A DNA stretch of 64,000 nt from Cryptomeria japonica (lineage: Eukaryota > Streptophyta > Pinopsida > Cupressales > Cupressaceae), in assembly GCF_030272615.1 (NCBI RefSeq), contig NC_081412.1, positions 143,944,247 through 144,008,246 of the forward strand. The letters run 5' to 3'. Made by a program: the position numbers and the translations under genes. Below the pieces are notes generated by a model. The model was not told the origin of the DNA, did no database searches, and saw only the letters and a list, made by a program, of their open reading frames with translations. This document shows, one piece after another, positions 49,381-59,930 of the stretch; positions within the stretch are counted from its first letter, which is position 1; every line of letters starts with the position of its first letter.

Positions 49381-50700
49381 CTGGTAGAGCAACTGTTCTC
49401 CCCAGCCTATGACCATTCTAATTCCCATGTTATTTATGCCTTGACTAGTTCTGACTCTCCATTATATGGACCGATATATGACTATCTTAAGAGAAATATC
49501 CTACCCATTGACCTATCCCGAAGCCAAAAATGCAACTTTATCCAGCAAGCCGCTCGTTATACTCTCATTGTTGATACTTTGTACCGTCGAGGTCTAGATG
49601 GTACTCTTCTTCGTTGCATTATGATGACTCCTCTTTACAAGGGCTTCATGAAGGTATCTATGGCACACATTCAAGTGGTCTTTCTTTTGTTAAAAAGCTT
49701 CTAAGAATGGGATATTATTGGCCAACAATGGAAAAAGACTCTTATCACTTTGCAAAGAAGTGTACTAAATGCCAAATCCATGGCAATCTTATACATGCAC
49801 CAGCACAGGAACTGTAGCCATTCACAACATCCTAGCCCTTTTTCTAGTGGGGACTGAACTTAGTCAACAAAATTCATCCTTCAACTATACAAGTTCATTA
49901 TAACTACAATAGAATACTTTACCAAGTGGATTGAAGTAGTCCCCATGACCACAGTAACTAGGAAACAAATAGCCTCTTTTACCCTTAATTATCTAATCTG
50001 TAGATATGGCATTCCAAGTTCCATCATCACAAATAATGGATGACCTTTCAAGAACCAAGATGTGCGAGAAATATGTGAAAAATTCAACATCCAACATCGT
50101 TTCTCTACACCTTACTACCCACAGGGGAATGGTCAGGCAGAAGCATCCAACAAGACAATATTAAAAATCCTAAAGAAAACAGTGAATGATGTTGGCAAAG
50201 ATTGGCATGTACAACTCAATCTAGCACTTTGAGCATAAAAAACTAGCATCTGCACACCTACGGGAGCTACACTATATTCATTGGTATATGGATTAGAAGC
50301 AATTTTACCCCTGGAGGTAGAAATTCCATCTCTCAGAGTCTCTTTAAAAGGTCTCATTCTAGATGAAGAGTATCGAGTCAGCCAACTGCAAGAGCTAGAA
50401 CTTCTAGATGAAAGATGCCATTGTGCCTACACTCACCTCAAAGCATATCAGCAACGCATGTGCAAAAGCTACAACCACAAGGTCATCCCTAGAATGTTTA
50501 AAATTGGTGATTTAGTACTCAAGGAAAATCCTAGAAATCAGCAAGATCGAGAAAAGAAAGGGAAATTTGAACCTAACTGGTTAGGTCCCTATGTCATCAT
50601 ATCAGCCTATGGATTAGGTTCTTATCAACTAACAACTTCAGAAGGAGATGTGCTCAACGAACCAACTAACAACATCCATCTGAAGAAATACTACACTTAA
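49381..50700 (+). pseudogene. Integrase of element B
   Basis: Zinc-finger segment LHEGIYGTHSSGLSFVKKLL and CTKCQIHGN at 49620-49800. In the core, two catalytic Asp codons read Asn (WGLNLV; ITNNG) while the Glu segment GNGQAEAS is kept. Multiple stops lie between 49815 and 50280. The C-terminal part (50281-50700) is open, with YGLEAILPLEVEIPSLRVS, FKIGDLVLKENPR and NWLGPYVI, ending at TAA 50698-50700. No chromodomain follows. Both Asp-to-Asn changes fit G-to-A transitions. Confidence 0.85.
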
Positions 50701-51620
50701 GCAGTCTAATGCACGCAAAAGTCAAAAAATCAAAAAATCAAGAAAAATCAAGAAAAAGCAAATAAAGAGGTGCAATAAAAGCAATTGGTGAAAACCTGGC
50801 AACAGGCGCTATTGTGAGAGGATAACTCCTCTATCTATCTTTTACTACCATGTCGTTATATCCAAATTTAAGCACTATCAGCCATCGCCCGACATTTTTA
50901 TCACAATATCCATCCAGGACATACTTTGCATAGTCACTATCCTGGTTTATCCACATATTCTTTCACCGCATCTCACCATGGCTTGGTAATCACTGTAAAT
51001 ATCCACATTAAGAGGAACACTCAGCTAGGGGCAGCATTGATCAAAACATCTTTTCTGGTTTACAATTAGTTGCATATCATATCATACATCTCATTTTCAA
51101 GATACATCTCACAACATTTCATATCATACATCTCATTTTCAAGGTACATCTCACAGCATATCATATCATACATCTCATTTTCAAGATACATCTCACAGCA
51201 TATCATATCATACATCTCATTTTCTAGATACATCTCATAGCATATCATATCATACATCTCATAAACATCATGCATTAACACGTCATATTCATCACATATC
51301 AAATCACATACATCTAAGCATCGCATCATCATCATAAAAAAATCAATTAGTTGCATATCATATCATACATCTCATTTTCAAGATACATCTCACAGCATAT
51401 CATATCATACATCTCATTTTCAAGATACATCTCATAAACATCATGCATTAACACGTCATATTCATCACATACATCTAAGAACTGCATCATCATCATAGAA
51501 AAATAAAAATCATATAGAAAGCATCAACCATCACACATCACATGAGGATCAAGGAAAATGGTGTCATATATATCTCAAAATTGATCAATGTACAAAATAT
51601 GTCATGTATGTGCCAATACA
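50701..51620 (+). other. Spacer of element B between pol and the LINE insertion
   Basis: Non-coding. It contains a 42-bp tandem array (51072-51262), then a partial second copy of the array and its flank (51345-51510). Confidence 0.7.
51072..51440. repeat. 42-bp tandem array, CATATCATATCATACATCTC unit
   Basis: About four and a half units of a 42-bp repeat with few changes. A second stretch of two units starts at 51352 after a short unrelated segment. The array is translated in the reverse direction only by chance, giving a repeated 14-residue peptide. Confidence 0.88.
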
Positions 51621-51636
51621 ACAAAATGATCAAAAT
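51621..51636 (+). repeat. Target-site duplication, left (LINE in element B)
   Basis: ACAAAATGATCAAAAT, identical to 54835-54850. Confidence 0.88.
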
Positions 51637-51659
51637 TCTTGGTCAAATCTACTTACAAT

Positions 51660-52200
51660 TAGCTCCTCAAGCACCCTGTGGATGCGGAATGCTGGAAGAA
51701 AGTCTGGAACCCTCAACTAATCCCTAAAATTAATTTTTTCTGGTGGGCCCTCATGCATGGTAAAACCCTTAAGCTTGATAACCTAAAAAAAAGGGGATTC
51801 CATCTCCCCAATAGATGTAGCTTGTGCAAAGCTGGTGAGGAATCTATCGACCACCTTTTTGTACTTTGTCCCTTTGCAGCTCACATTTGGTCTATCACTC
51901 TTCAGAAATACGGTCTCTGCTGGGTCTTTCTAAAGAATATAAAAAACTTTGCTTTCGATTGGACCCCCCCTTCCATCATTCCCTCATCATTCAACTCTAG
52001 AAAAAAATCCCACCGCACATCTATTGGGCCTTATGGAAAGAAAGAAATAATAGAATTTTTAGAGACACTGAGACCACCCCGAACTCTGTGGCTCACATCT
52101 GCTTTAAGATGATTACGGAAAATTTAGAAGTCACAAAATGGAAAATCCCCCCCATCCTCCTGATGAGGTGGACAAGAAGATCGTTGTTTACTAGAAGCTC
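51660..52200 (+). pseudogene. ORF2 zinc-finger (zf-RVT) region of a plant L1-type LINE
   Basis: WKKVWNPQLIPKINFFWWAL, CSLCKAGEESIDHLFVLCPF and AHIW follow the plant LINE zf-RVT pattern C-x2-C...E-S-x2-H-L-F-x2-C-P-F-x4-W. After about 52010 the frame changes and the segment YWALWKERNNRIF is readable. Upstream RT is missing because of 5' truncation. Confidence 0.85.
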
Positions 52201-52247
52201 CACCTGGCTTTGACTGCATCAACAACAGCACCAAGAATAAGAGATGG

Positions 52248-52769
52248 ATGACTAGATGGTCAACCCCCAGACTACACTGGTTCAAACTGAATTTTGATGG
52301 CTCTGCTCAACAAAATTGTCAGGCTGGTGGTGGAGTCATAAGAGATCATCTTGGGAACATGGTTCCAGCCTATGCTAGCAACCTAAGGGATAATACGGTC
52401 ACTCAAGCTGAAGGAATGGCCCTCCTTTGGGGTCTAAAAATGGCTAACTCCATAGGAATAAAACATCTTGAAATTGAAGGAGATTCTCAAATCATTATTG
52501 ATTCTATCAAAGGAAATGCTTCAACGGGATGGAGAGTGGAGCCTATTCTGAAGGACATCAGGTGCTTCCTGGTCAAAATGGAGGACTTCACTATATGCCA
52601 CATATTCAAAGAAGGAAATAGAGCTGCCGACTCCACTGCAGCTGAAGGAAGACTGCAGAATGGCTTACGATGCTGGAGGGACTCCAATCTGTTGCCAATC
52701 ACCATTAAGGAAATCTTGGAAAAGGAAAAGGCATTTTTCAAGGAAAGGACTGCCCCCTCCACTCAATGA
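52248..52769 (+). pseudogene. RNase H domain at the C-terminus of LINE ORF2
   Basis: 173 open codons. The catalytic positions of plant LINE-type RNase H (RVT_3 family) are visible: Asp in NFDGSAQQN, Glu in QAEGMALLWGL, Asp in EIEGDSQIIIDS and the late Asp in EGNRAADS. It ends at TGA 52767-52769. It is open and well preserved but detached from RT. It would degrade the RNA strand of RNA-DNA hybrids. Confidence 0.88.
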
Positions 52770-53216
52770 GGAAGGAAACCCTTGTGTATTTTTTAAATTG
52801 GCATGGAGATCTCGCCAATTTCCATCCTAGACAGCCATGTATCAAGGGCAGGATGAGTCACCACTACCACATGGGATGGATTCATGATGAAAGTACAAAC
52901 ATCAGAAATGCTTACCCTCTAATTATTACCCGAACGAAGCCAATTGGCAACGACAAAGGTGGCGTTGGGAATCTATCAACTCACATTGGCTTGAGTAAAG
53001 GCTCGCACACTCTGAGTAGATATTTGAATATTGATATCTATGAGATCTTAAAGGGTAATAATCACTCTGATTATTATGACCGTTCACTTCAAGTCCAGCA
53101 CACCATTCTCAACCATTCCATCTCGCATTCGCTTCGATTTTGTGTTCTGGTTTTTCAAACTGTGAATCTAGAGGACTCAAGAATGGGGGGACAGACTCAG
53201 ACTAGAACCCAACAAA

Positions 53217-54545
53217 GTGGACGAGTTCAAAGCCAAGCCGACGGCCTGGTTTGTGTGCACCGAAGGCGGTATTGACAAATTCATGGAAAATATGAAGGGC
53301 AATGACAAGAGGCTCTCCAAACAATTTGTGACTTCCTGGGAGGACAGAAGGGTGACCATGGGGGGAATCTCTTTCGAAATCAAGGAAGAGGTTATTGCTC
53401 AGGTGATGGGCCTATCAATGGAGGGCAAAAAATGGAAGAAGCAGAGCCGAATCGCGGATTCTACCAACCTCAACCATTTTTTCCGCCAATGAGAGAACCC
53501 TATCAAGAGGGTTGGAGGTTTCAACAAGGAGGAGCTTCCCCACCCGTGGGACGAAGTCTGCTACATTGTGATGAAATATTTTACTCTGGAGGGCAGGTAT
53601 GGTATTTTTTACTACTACCATCTCCCGTTCCTAAACCATTTGAGGAACAAAGACCTCATTTTCATTTCATTCTTTCTTCTGCATTCGATGGATGCTAACA
53701 TTAAGGATATTGTCGAAGCCAAGAAGAAAGGGAAATATTTTCCCATCCTGCATCAGGGCCTCATCCTCTACCTGTATAACTTTCACCTCACCCTCTACCA
53801 ACCCCGTTCCATTTCTATGTAGAATGTCAGCCCCTTGAACCAACCCTCGGCCAATATTGACTCAAGCCCTCGGTGCCCAGAGTTTGGATCCTCCAGCAAA
53901 AAATCCAAGAATCATTCCCTAGATGAGGTGAGGACCCCTAAAAGAGTCAAAATCTAGGAGATTGACTCAGACTTGGACATTACCAAAGAAGCCAACACCC
54001 CCCACCGCTTGAGCATATTGGCCACTAAACCCTCAGAGAAACCCCTGGGAGACCCCTCTTCCTCGCACGACACGGGCAACTCCATTCCATATGCTAAAGC
54101 GCCCCTAACCCAGCACAAACGGACCCCCCATTCTATGAGCTCCAACCAGGTTTCTGAAAGCCCCGTCTCCTCTATGAATCTGGAGCCAGCCAATTTCCCT
54201 TCCCCAGCTTTAAAGATAGAAAAAATGTTGGTTGTTGAAGAGGCCAGTAGCATGAAGAAAGAAGAGCCCAACCTGACTGGGCTTGAAAAAAAGATAGAGG
54301 CCTTCTCTGATACTGTGTAGGTGATTACCAATAGACTGGAGGCAACAGAGTCCAAGATGCATGATATGTCCAAGTTTGTGCTGAATATCATGAGATGCTT
54401 AGTGACGATACTATACCTGTTGCAGGATACCACGGCCAAAGGGAAAGCCAAAGAGGAGGACAACTACAAAGGCCTATTCAAGTTCCTCACAAAGGAATGG
54501 GCTCAAAAGTTGCTCCCTAAGAAGAGCGAAGGGAAAAATAATTAA
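53217..54545 (+). pseudogene. Unrecognised gene family, copy 2: extra 3' ORF of a LINE
   Basis: A single frame of 443 codons with four in-frame stops (53490 TGA, 53820 TAG, 53955 TAG, 54318 TAG) and no frameshift. Residues 1-200 are the N-domain: GGIDKFMENMKGNDKRLSKQ, EEVIAQVMGL, PWDEVCYIVMKYFTLEGRY, FPILHQGLILYLYNF. These align with copy 1 (HQGGLNVFMERLSGKD, EEVIVEVTGM, YRPWRFVLF, ITLDGRF, ALHQGLMVLVY). The middle is Ser/Pro-rich with a basic patch (KKSKN; TPKRVK). The last 80 residues are coiled-coil-like (GLEKKIEAF; NRLEATESKMHDMSKF). An upstream ATG at 53184 is in another frame. Function is unknown. Confidence 0.7.
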
Positions 54546-54834
54546 TTGCCTGCATGTGGTGGTGTCTTTTGTTTATGTTGTGTAGTTGCGGGTTGGATAA
54601 GCCCAGTTTTGGCTTATGTTTTTATTTTGCTGGTTATAGCCCTGCGTGGCTTATGAACTATACTCTGACTGGGTTTTTTTATTGCTGATAAACTCTCGTA
54701 ATATGGTTTTTGTTTTTGATAGAGGTAAAAGGCTACTACTTTGCTATTAATGTGAGAACAATGGCCCTGCCACTATTCTCTTAATTGTACCTATGGGTCA
54801 GCCCCCTCATTTTTGGCTGCTTTTATTATCAAAA

Positions 54835-54850
54835 ACAAAATGATCAAAAT
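54835..54850 (+). repeat. Target-site duplication, right (LINE in element B)
   Basis: ACAAAATGATCAAAAT, identical to 51621-51636. Confidence 0.88.
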
Positions 54851-55595
54851 ACAATGGAGATAACATCTCTCAGGTATGACTATCTCCTAAATGGGACGGT
54901 CTTGCTGCAGATGTCCCAGCACCTGGATCTCCAGGTGGATCCTATCTAGGAGGCCATATCATGCCTCTGCTCTCTGTCCTAGACCTAGTCTCTCGAGATC
55001 GACTGGATCTCGATGCTATGAAACTTGGCACTCAACACTCCCTGGGCATCGCATCCTCATAATGCCTCCTGTAGTACTTTGCATCCTTGGCTCTCAAAGC
55101 CATCTCTCTCAAGGTGTCTCTCATTGGGCCACCTATTGTCGCTCTCTACAAACTCTCTGCAAGCTCCTCTGCTCAACCCCGACGCTCTATCTTTGTATCC
55201 CGCTCTGTGGTAAGCTAAGTAATCTGACACCAATGCACCAACAACTGCGCCTACAAATGTTGCACTAACAATTGCAGAGATCTAATCTGCACATCCTCCC
55301 AATGCATCAGAATCCACTTCTTCAGGGGTACCCCTATCCCTCTACCTATCCTCAGTGCTAGTGGAGGTAAAACATCTAACCTCCTCCTCTGAACTGGTCA
55401 TCTAAAATCATCATGCCCTCCCACTACTTCTATCACCTCTCCAACCCTCTCCTTACCCCCAGCTCCAATAGCCAAACCTCCTCTCCTTTTATCCATCACA
55501 ACCCACTGCACTACTCTCTCAACTCGTATCCCTCTGTCACCACCATCTCCACCCCTATCTCCTCTCCTCCCCTGATCTAATCTCCCCCTATCCCC
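54851..55595 (-). other. Element B sequence downstream of the antisense PMD ORF
   Basis: On the minus strand the PMD frame continues past a TGA as an Arg/Gly-rich stretch to about 55400, then loses coding character. It may be the 3' end of the antisense gene and its untranslated region. Nothing is recognisable on the plus strand. Confidence 0.45.
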
Positions 55596-56879
55596 TCACC
55601 GACCTTGGCCACCTCCTCCACCATCTCCGCCATCACCTCCTGCACCATCACCACCTCCCTCATCCACCTCCTTACCAGCCTCTCCCCGTCTCCCTAGCCT
55701 CTCAGGTTGATCATCCTCATCATCATCAAAAGCGGTAATCATCTTCGCTAGATCTGATATCCTGGCCATTGCATGCATTGCAAAGAGTGGTGTAAACTCA
55801 TCAGTCATCCCTGCATCCACTATCTTAGGGGCATAGTCCCATATCTAGCTGGCTAAGTGAAAGAACTCAACTGTCACCACGCTATCAATAGTGGGTCCCC
55901 ACTCTGGAACGTCCTATCTCCATCAAGCATATAAACATGCTCCCAGTGGTATCCCCTGTTGTTGACCATATTGCCACAACACTCGGCTATGCAAAAATAT
56001 CTCAATAACAAAGGGTGTCCACCCTATCAGATATTTGGACATGTATACATAGGGCATCTCCATCCCATCCTCTACCCATACCTCACAACCTATATATGGT
56101 CTCCAGACAACTGTATTAATGTCATCTAGCACTCTCCTCTAATGCTCTAGTTTGCCCAGCTTATGCTGGACAACTATCCCTCGATATCCATATACATATG
56201 CGCACCTAGCAGGCCTATCTCTATCTACTAGTGGCCTAGCTACGAGAATATGCTCCCACACCCATACCTATAGCAGTGTAACTCCAACAGATAGACTGCT
56301 ATACCCCAAGTACACCACCTAATGCAGATCCCTATATAAGTGGGCGAGCAAAGGTGACCCCCATGCAAATTGATGACCCTGTGTCACCATGTCCTCCAAG
56401 ACCAACCCCCATCCTACAACTAGTCCCTTCGACCTATGGTTGGGACATAAGAAACCACCTATGAATCCTGCCAGCACTGATGGTAGAGGAGCGTAATCCA
56501 AATCTATGAACTCCTGCCAGGGGATCTCATATCCACAAACTGCATCATCCTGAAGAATTCGGCGAAGTGCCTCTATCCCACCCTCCTTAGTCTGCTCATA
56601 GGGTAGCAATGCACCTACCACAGGAATCAGTAGAATCTGGTAGCAATCCTCAGGCGTCACTGTGATCTTACTTGTTGCCAAATGAAAGGTGTTCATATCA
56701 CTATGCCACCTCTCGGCCAACGTTGTCAATAAACCTCGATTAACGATAAACCGAGGCATCTCTAACAAAGAGGATAGGCCACACCTCTCAATGATATCCC
56801 TGTCAGCCTATGTCAATCATGGTATCAATGACAACGGTCTTAGGAATCGCTCTCATGACTGAACCACTCCAATGCGCTC
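55596..56879 (-). pseudogene. Antisense plant mobile domain (PMD) gene of element B, exon 2
   Basis: One frame from 56879 to 55596 on the strand opposite gag-pol. The PMD-like domain spans about 56816-56319, continuing weakly to about 55930. It shows ADRDIIERCGLSSLLEMPRF, the LAERWHSDMNTFHL segment, ITVTPEDCYQILLIPVVGAL and FIGGFLCPNH, typical of the aminotransferase-like PMD of plant MAIN/MAIL proteins and transposon relatives. A further segment has DDINTVVWRPYIGCEVW. The tail is acidic then Gly-rich (FDDDEDDQPERLG; GGGDGAGGDGGDGGGGG). Many TAG/TGA stops interrupt it without shifting the frame. PMD proteins act in gene and transposon silencing in hosts; the role in retrotransposons is unknown. 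Confidence 0.75.
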
Positions 56880-57020
56880 CTGTCACAAAGCAAAACAAGT
56901 CCAATATCAGTTTCCTCATCAAAACAATTCATATCAAAATAAAAGTCATATCAACTTGAAATTTTGAAAATATAATCAAGTTCCACATCATATCAATCCA
57001 TTTTCATATCAAATCATATC

Positions 57021-57195
57021 AGCTTGTAACACAACTCAAGTTCCACAATCAAATCAGCTTGTAACACAACTCAAGTTTCACATTCATATCAACTTGTAAC
57101 ACAACTCAAGTTTCACATTCATATCAACTTGTAAAACAACTCAAGTTCCACAACCATAGCAGCTTGTAAAACAACTCAAGTTCAACATATATATA
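57021..57195. repeat. 35-bp tandem array, AGCTTGTAACACAACTCAAG unit
   Basis: Five units at 57021, 57056, 57091, 57126 and 57161, with small changes. Confidence 0.88.
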
Positions 57196-57429
57196 AACTT
57201 GAAACAATTCATATCAAATCAAGTTCATATCCACCATCCATATCAAATCAACATTAGATCAAAATCAACTTGAAACATTGCAAATCAAATCAAGTTATAT
57301 TAGAACTCCTATTGGACAACTTATCAAAACAATGACAGCAGACACGCAGACTAACAATTTGCACCCATCCCGGCAAAACTGGCATCAACCTACCAATTTT
57401 TCTTCATCCAAAAATCACACTTTTCCCAA

Positions 57430-57900
57430 AAAATTTCTGCCATGCGCTTAAAAATCCTATCTACGCACTAGCCTGCACCTATGTGCTACCCTGTCCTATC
57501 AAAGCGCTACCCAATTTACCCTACGCGCTAGCCTGCACCTACGTGCTATCCATTTTCTCCAAGGCACCACCTAACCTACCCTAAGCACTGAAACGCCCCA
57601 TGTGCTATCCTACTTGGTTCCTGCATTGTAACCCTACCCTACTACGCTAGGTCACACCTACACGCTACCTATGCCTACCCATGCGACCCCCTAGGAACCC
57701 TATGCGCTAGGTCTAACCTATGTGCCACCCATTCTCTCCTATGTGCCACCCTGTGCACCCTCTATGCTAACTTACATCGATGTGCTACCCTAGCCTACAC
57801 AAATGCTACCCTAGATCCTAAAGCACTACGTGTTGCAGAACTTATCATATGCGCTACAGGTTTTACCTGACGCGCTAAACCATTAAATCCACGTGACAAA
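57430..57900 (-). repeat. TAGYGCRT word array in the antisense intron of element B
   Basis: Plus-strand words ATGCGCTT, TACGCGCTAG, ACGTGCTATC, ATGTGCTACC and ATGCGCTACA recur every 20-40 bp. On the minus strand they read TAGYGCRT, the same word as in the 5' leader of B, in the sense orientation of the PMD transcript. Confidence 0.72.
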
Positions 57901-57963
57901 ATTGAAAACATGCCTAAAAATGATAAAATAAAAATCCAAAAGGTGTCAAAAGAGATTACTTAC

Positions 57964-58038
57964 CAGTGGTCCATACACGGCGGGCCTCCGATACCTCCGA
58001 ACGTGGTCAAATCGATGTGAAGAATAGGGAAATGACAT
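57964..58038 (-). CDS. Predicted exon 1 of the antisense PMD gene
   Basis: ATG at 58038 opens 25 codons without a stop (MSFPYSSHRFDHVRRYRRP...) ending exactly at a CTG|GTAAGT donor. It lies about 80 bases downstream of a TATA box on the same strand. Support is the phase-0 join to the PMD frame and the promoter spacing. Confidence 0.5.
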
Positions 58039-58113
58039 GTTGACTTTTCTCCAAGTGTCACTTTCTCCAAGGTCAACAAGCACAAATGAGACAAAAACAA
58101 ATCACTCTTTCCC

Positions 58114-58120
58114 TTTTATA
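58114..58120 (-). promoter_or_regulatory. Candidate antisense promoter TATA box
   Basis: TATAAAA in the context GCCTATAAAAGGGAAAG on the minus strand, inside element B and outside its LTR. It is correctly placed to drive the PMD gene. Confidence 0.5.
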
Positions 58121-58451
58121 GGCTAAATCAAAATTAGGGTTACGTGGAGAAATGTGTAAATTGCTCGTGGCATCTCATACAACCCTACCAAACATCATTC
58201 TCAGGAGATGAATCAAATAATCGCATTCAACATAGCCAAAAAAATTACAATGCAATGAAATTTATCAAATTTATCCAAATCAAATCAACTGTTCAAAATT
58301 TTTTATTCATCTCCTGAGGGGGCATTATCAACATCATTTATCAAATCTAGGGCATGACATGAAAATCTCAAAACAACATAAACACTGATCATAACCAAAT
58401 CATGAAGACACATCATTTTCTTTGAATCAACATGTGCACACACGTCACTTC

Positions 58452-58465
58452 AAAGAGGGGCAAAA
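58452..58465 (+). promoter_or_regulatory. Polypurine tract of element B
   Basis: AAAGAGGGGCAAAA immediately precedes the TGTAGACG start of the 3' LTR. Confidence 0.85.
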
Positions 58466-59930
58466 TGTAGACGTATAAAAATGACAATATTCCTAAATGA
58501 ATATTCAATGTTCATTTTATTCTTATTCCTCTATTTAGTTAAATCTAATTTAATTAAATCACCCACATTCTTCTATTTAATTAAATAAATTATTCAATTT
58601 ATTTAGTTAAATTCACTTAAGCCCTTTATGTCGTTTAATTGAATAAATCATTTTATTTAATTATATCCCTTCTCCTTACTTTTTAATTAAATTTATATTT
58701 AATTAATAGTTTACCCCAATTGAATAATTCTAATTTATTTAATTTCTCAACTTGCAACCAAATTGAAATAAAGCAATTTATTTTAATTAATCCTATTATC
58801 CCTCATCCACTTGCATTTTCCTACATCTCCCACTTGCATCCTAACCCTATTCATAATTTCTTCTAGAATCCATCTAATCCTAATCAATTAACCTAAACCC
58901 ATCCATTATCCCTTTTCCCTAAATTTGAAGAGGTCACTTCTCAAATTTAGAGTAAAGTCTTCAAAAGGCATTAAAGCCTTTATGCCTTCAACAAGCTAAC
59001 TTGTTGAATACCCCCAAATTTGGAAGGACTCTTACAAATTTATCCCCAAAGTCTTCAAACCATTAATGGTTAACTAACCCTTAGTGGCATGGTTAGAGAC
59101 TTTTTGACTAACTTAACCCTCATCTAACCCAAGGGTCTCATCCAGCATTCATTGCTTTGACCATGGTTATCCCTTTAACCTTTGCACAAGAGTTTACCCT
59201 TTGGGTAAAAGCTTTATCCATTGGATAACCCTAACCTAACCTTAACCCTTACCTCCTAAGGTAACCATGAGGTCTTCTCGAGCTTTTAGTGCTTCTTTCA
59301 TCTCCTCTCAAGCCATCTTATGTTGACAATTGTCACCATTTCATTGGTGAAAATTGTAAACATGGATTGATAACTTTCAATCCTGACCCTTGATTAACTC
59401 CTTCAATCTGGACCAACCATTACCCTATTTTTACTATAAATAGAGCTCTCATTCCTCCATTTTAGGGATCCATGCAAGCTTTTAGTATCTCATTTATGCT
59501 CAAATTTATCAATACATCTAGCTTCTCTTTGTAATAGGAATTAATCTAATACGCATTTTAGACTATTTCCTTTATCATTAGCTTAAATCATTAACTATTA
59601 TATCATGTTAAGATAGTATTTCTACTAACCTTGTCATCTTATAATCTAGTTTACTTCATTTGTAAAATCATGCATATATAGGATGCATTTCATGCTAAAA
59701 TCAATCTAAAGCATCCCTCATTCTTGCATTTGTCATCCCTAAGTCACTTTGCTCAGTGATCTGAGAGCAAAGGCATTTGCTTGAGGGACCTTGTGAGATA
59801 GAGAACCATGGAACCTACCTTGGAAAGTTGAGTCATTCTTCATGACTCCATAACTTGCACCAAGAAGTCCTGTGGGTGTGTGGACAAGTCTCTTTGAAAA
59901 CATTTTTCACATTTTAAGTTTCATCGACCC
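58466..59930 (+). repeat. 3' LTR of element B (last bases displaced)
   Basis: Matches 38757-40237 with scattered substitutions. The match stops after ATCGACCC, where the 5' LTR continues with about 16 further bases and element D begins. TATA box at 59435-59442. Confidence 0.92.
59435..59442 (+). promoter_or_regulatory. TATA box of element B 3' LTR
   Basis: TATAAATA in the context ACTATAAATAGAGCTC. It could direct read-out transcription into element D. Confidence 0.7.

Larger units (their letters stand above)
51637..54834 (+). mobile_element. 5'-truncated LINE (copy 2) with RNase H and an extra downstream ORF
   Basis: Bounded by an exact 16-bp target-site duplication and ending in GCTTTTATTATCAAAA. 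In order it holds the zinc-finger tail of ORF2 (zf-RVT), the plant-type RNase H, about 0.4 kb of spacer, then an ORF of an unrecognised family, then a 3' untranslated tail. Truncation removed endonuclease and RT. Because one duplication brackets everything, the extra ORF came in as part of the same reverse-transcribed RNA. Confidence 0.85.
56880..57963 (-). other. Predicted intron of the antisense PMD gene
   Basis: 5' site CTG|GTAAGT (57964/57963) and 3' site GTGACAG|GAG (56880/56879) are canonical. Joining them keeps phase 0 between an ATG-started 25-codon exon and the PMD frame. The intron holds a 35-bp tandem array (57021-57195) and a GCGC-word array (57430-57900). Confidence 0.55.
38757..59930 (+). 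mobile_element. Element B: Tat-lineage Ty3/gypsy with antisense PMD gene, interrupted by a LINE
   Basis: LTRs at 38757-40237 and 58466-59930 flank a primer-binding site, long leader, small ORF, gag, protease, G-patch, RT, RNase H, second RNase H, integrase, a spacer, an antisense gene and a polypurine tract. Minus the 3.2 kb LINE insertion it is about 18 kb. The two LTRs differ at roughly 3-4% in the two stretches of about 230-300 bp that I compared by eye, so the insertion is not recent. All pol domains carry stops or shifts. The last bases of the 3' LTR are displaced by element D. Confidence 0.92.

Noticed and set aside
51066-51356. Minus-strand ORF with repeated EMYDMICCEMYLEN peptide
   Set aside because: It is the 42-bp tandem repeat read in a chance-open frame.
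54891-55268. Plus-strand ORF of 125 codons (Ser/Cys/Arg-rich)
   Set aside because: It lies opposite the Arg/Gly-rich continuation of the antisense PMD frame and looks like its shadow.
51072-57195. CRISPR-like arrays
   Set aside because: The repeats are contiguous tandem units without unique spacers, in a plant retrotransposon.
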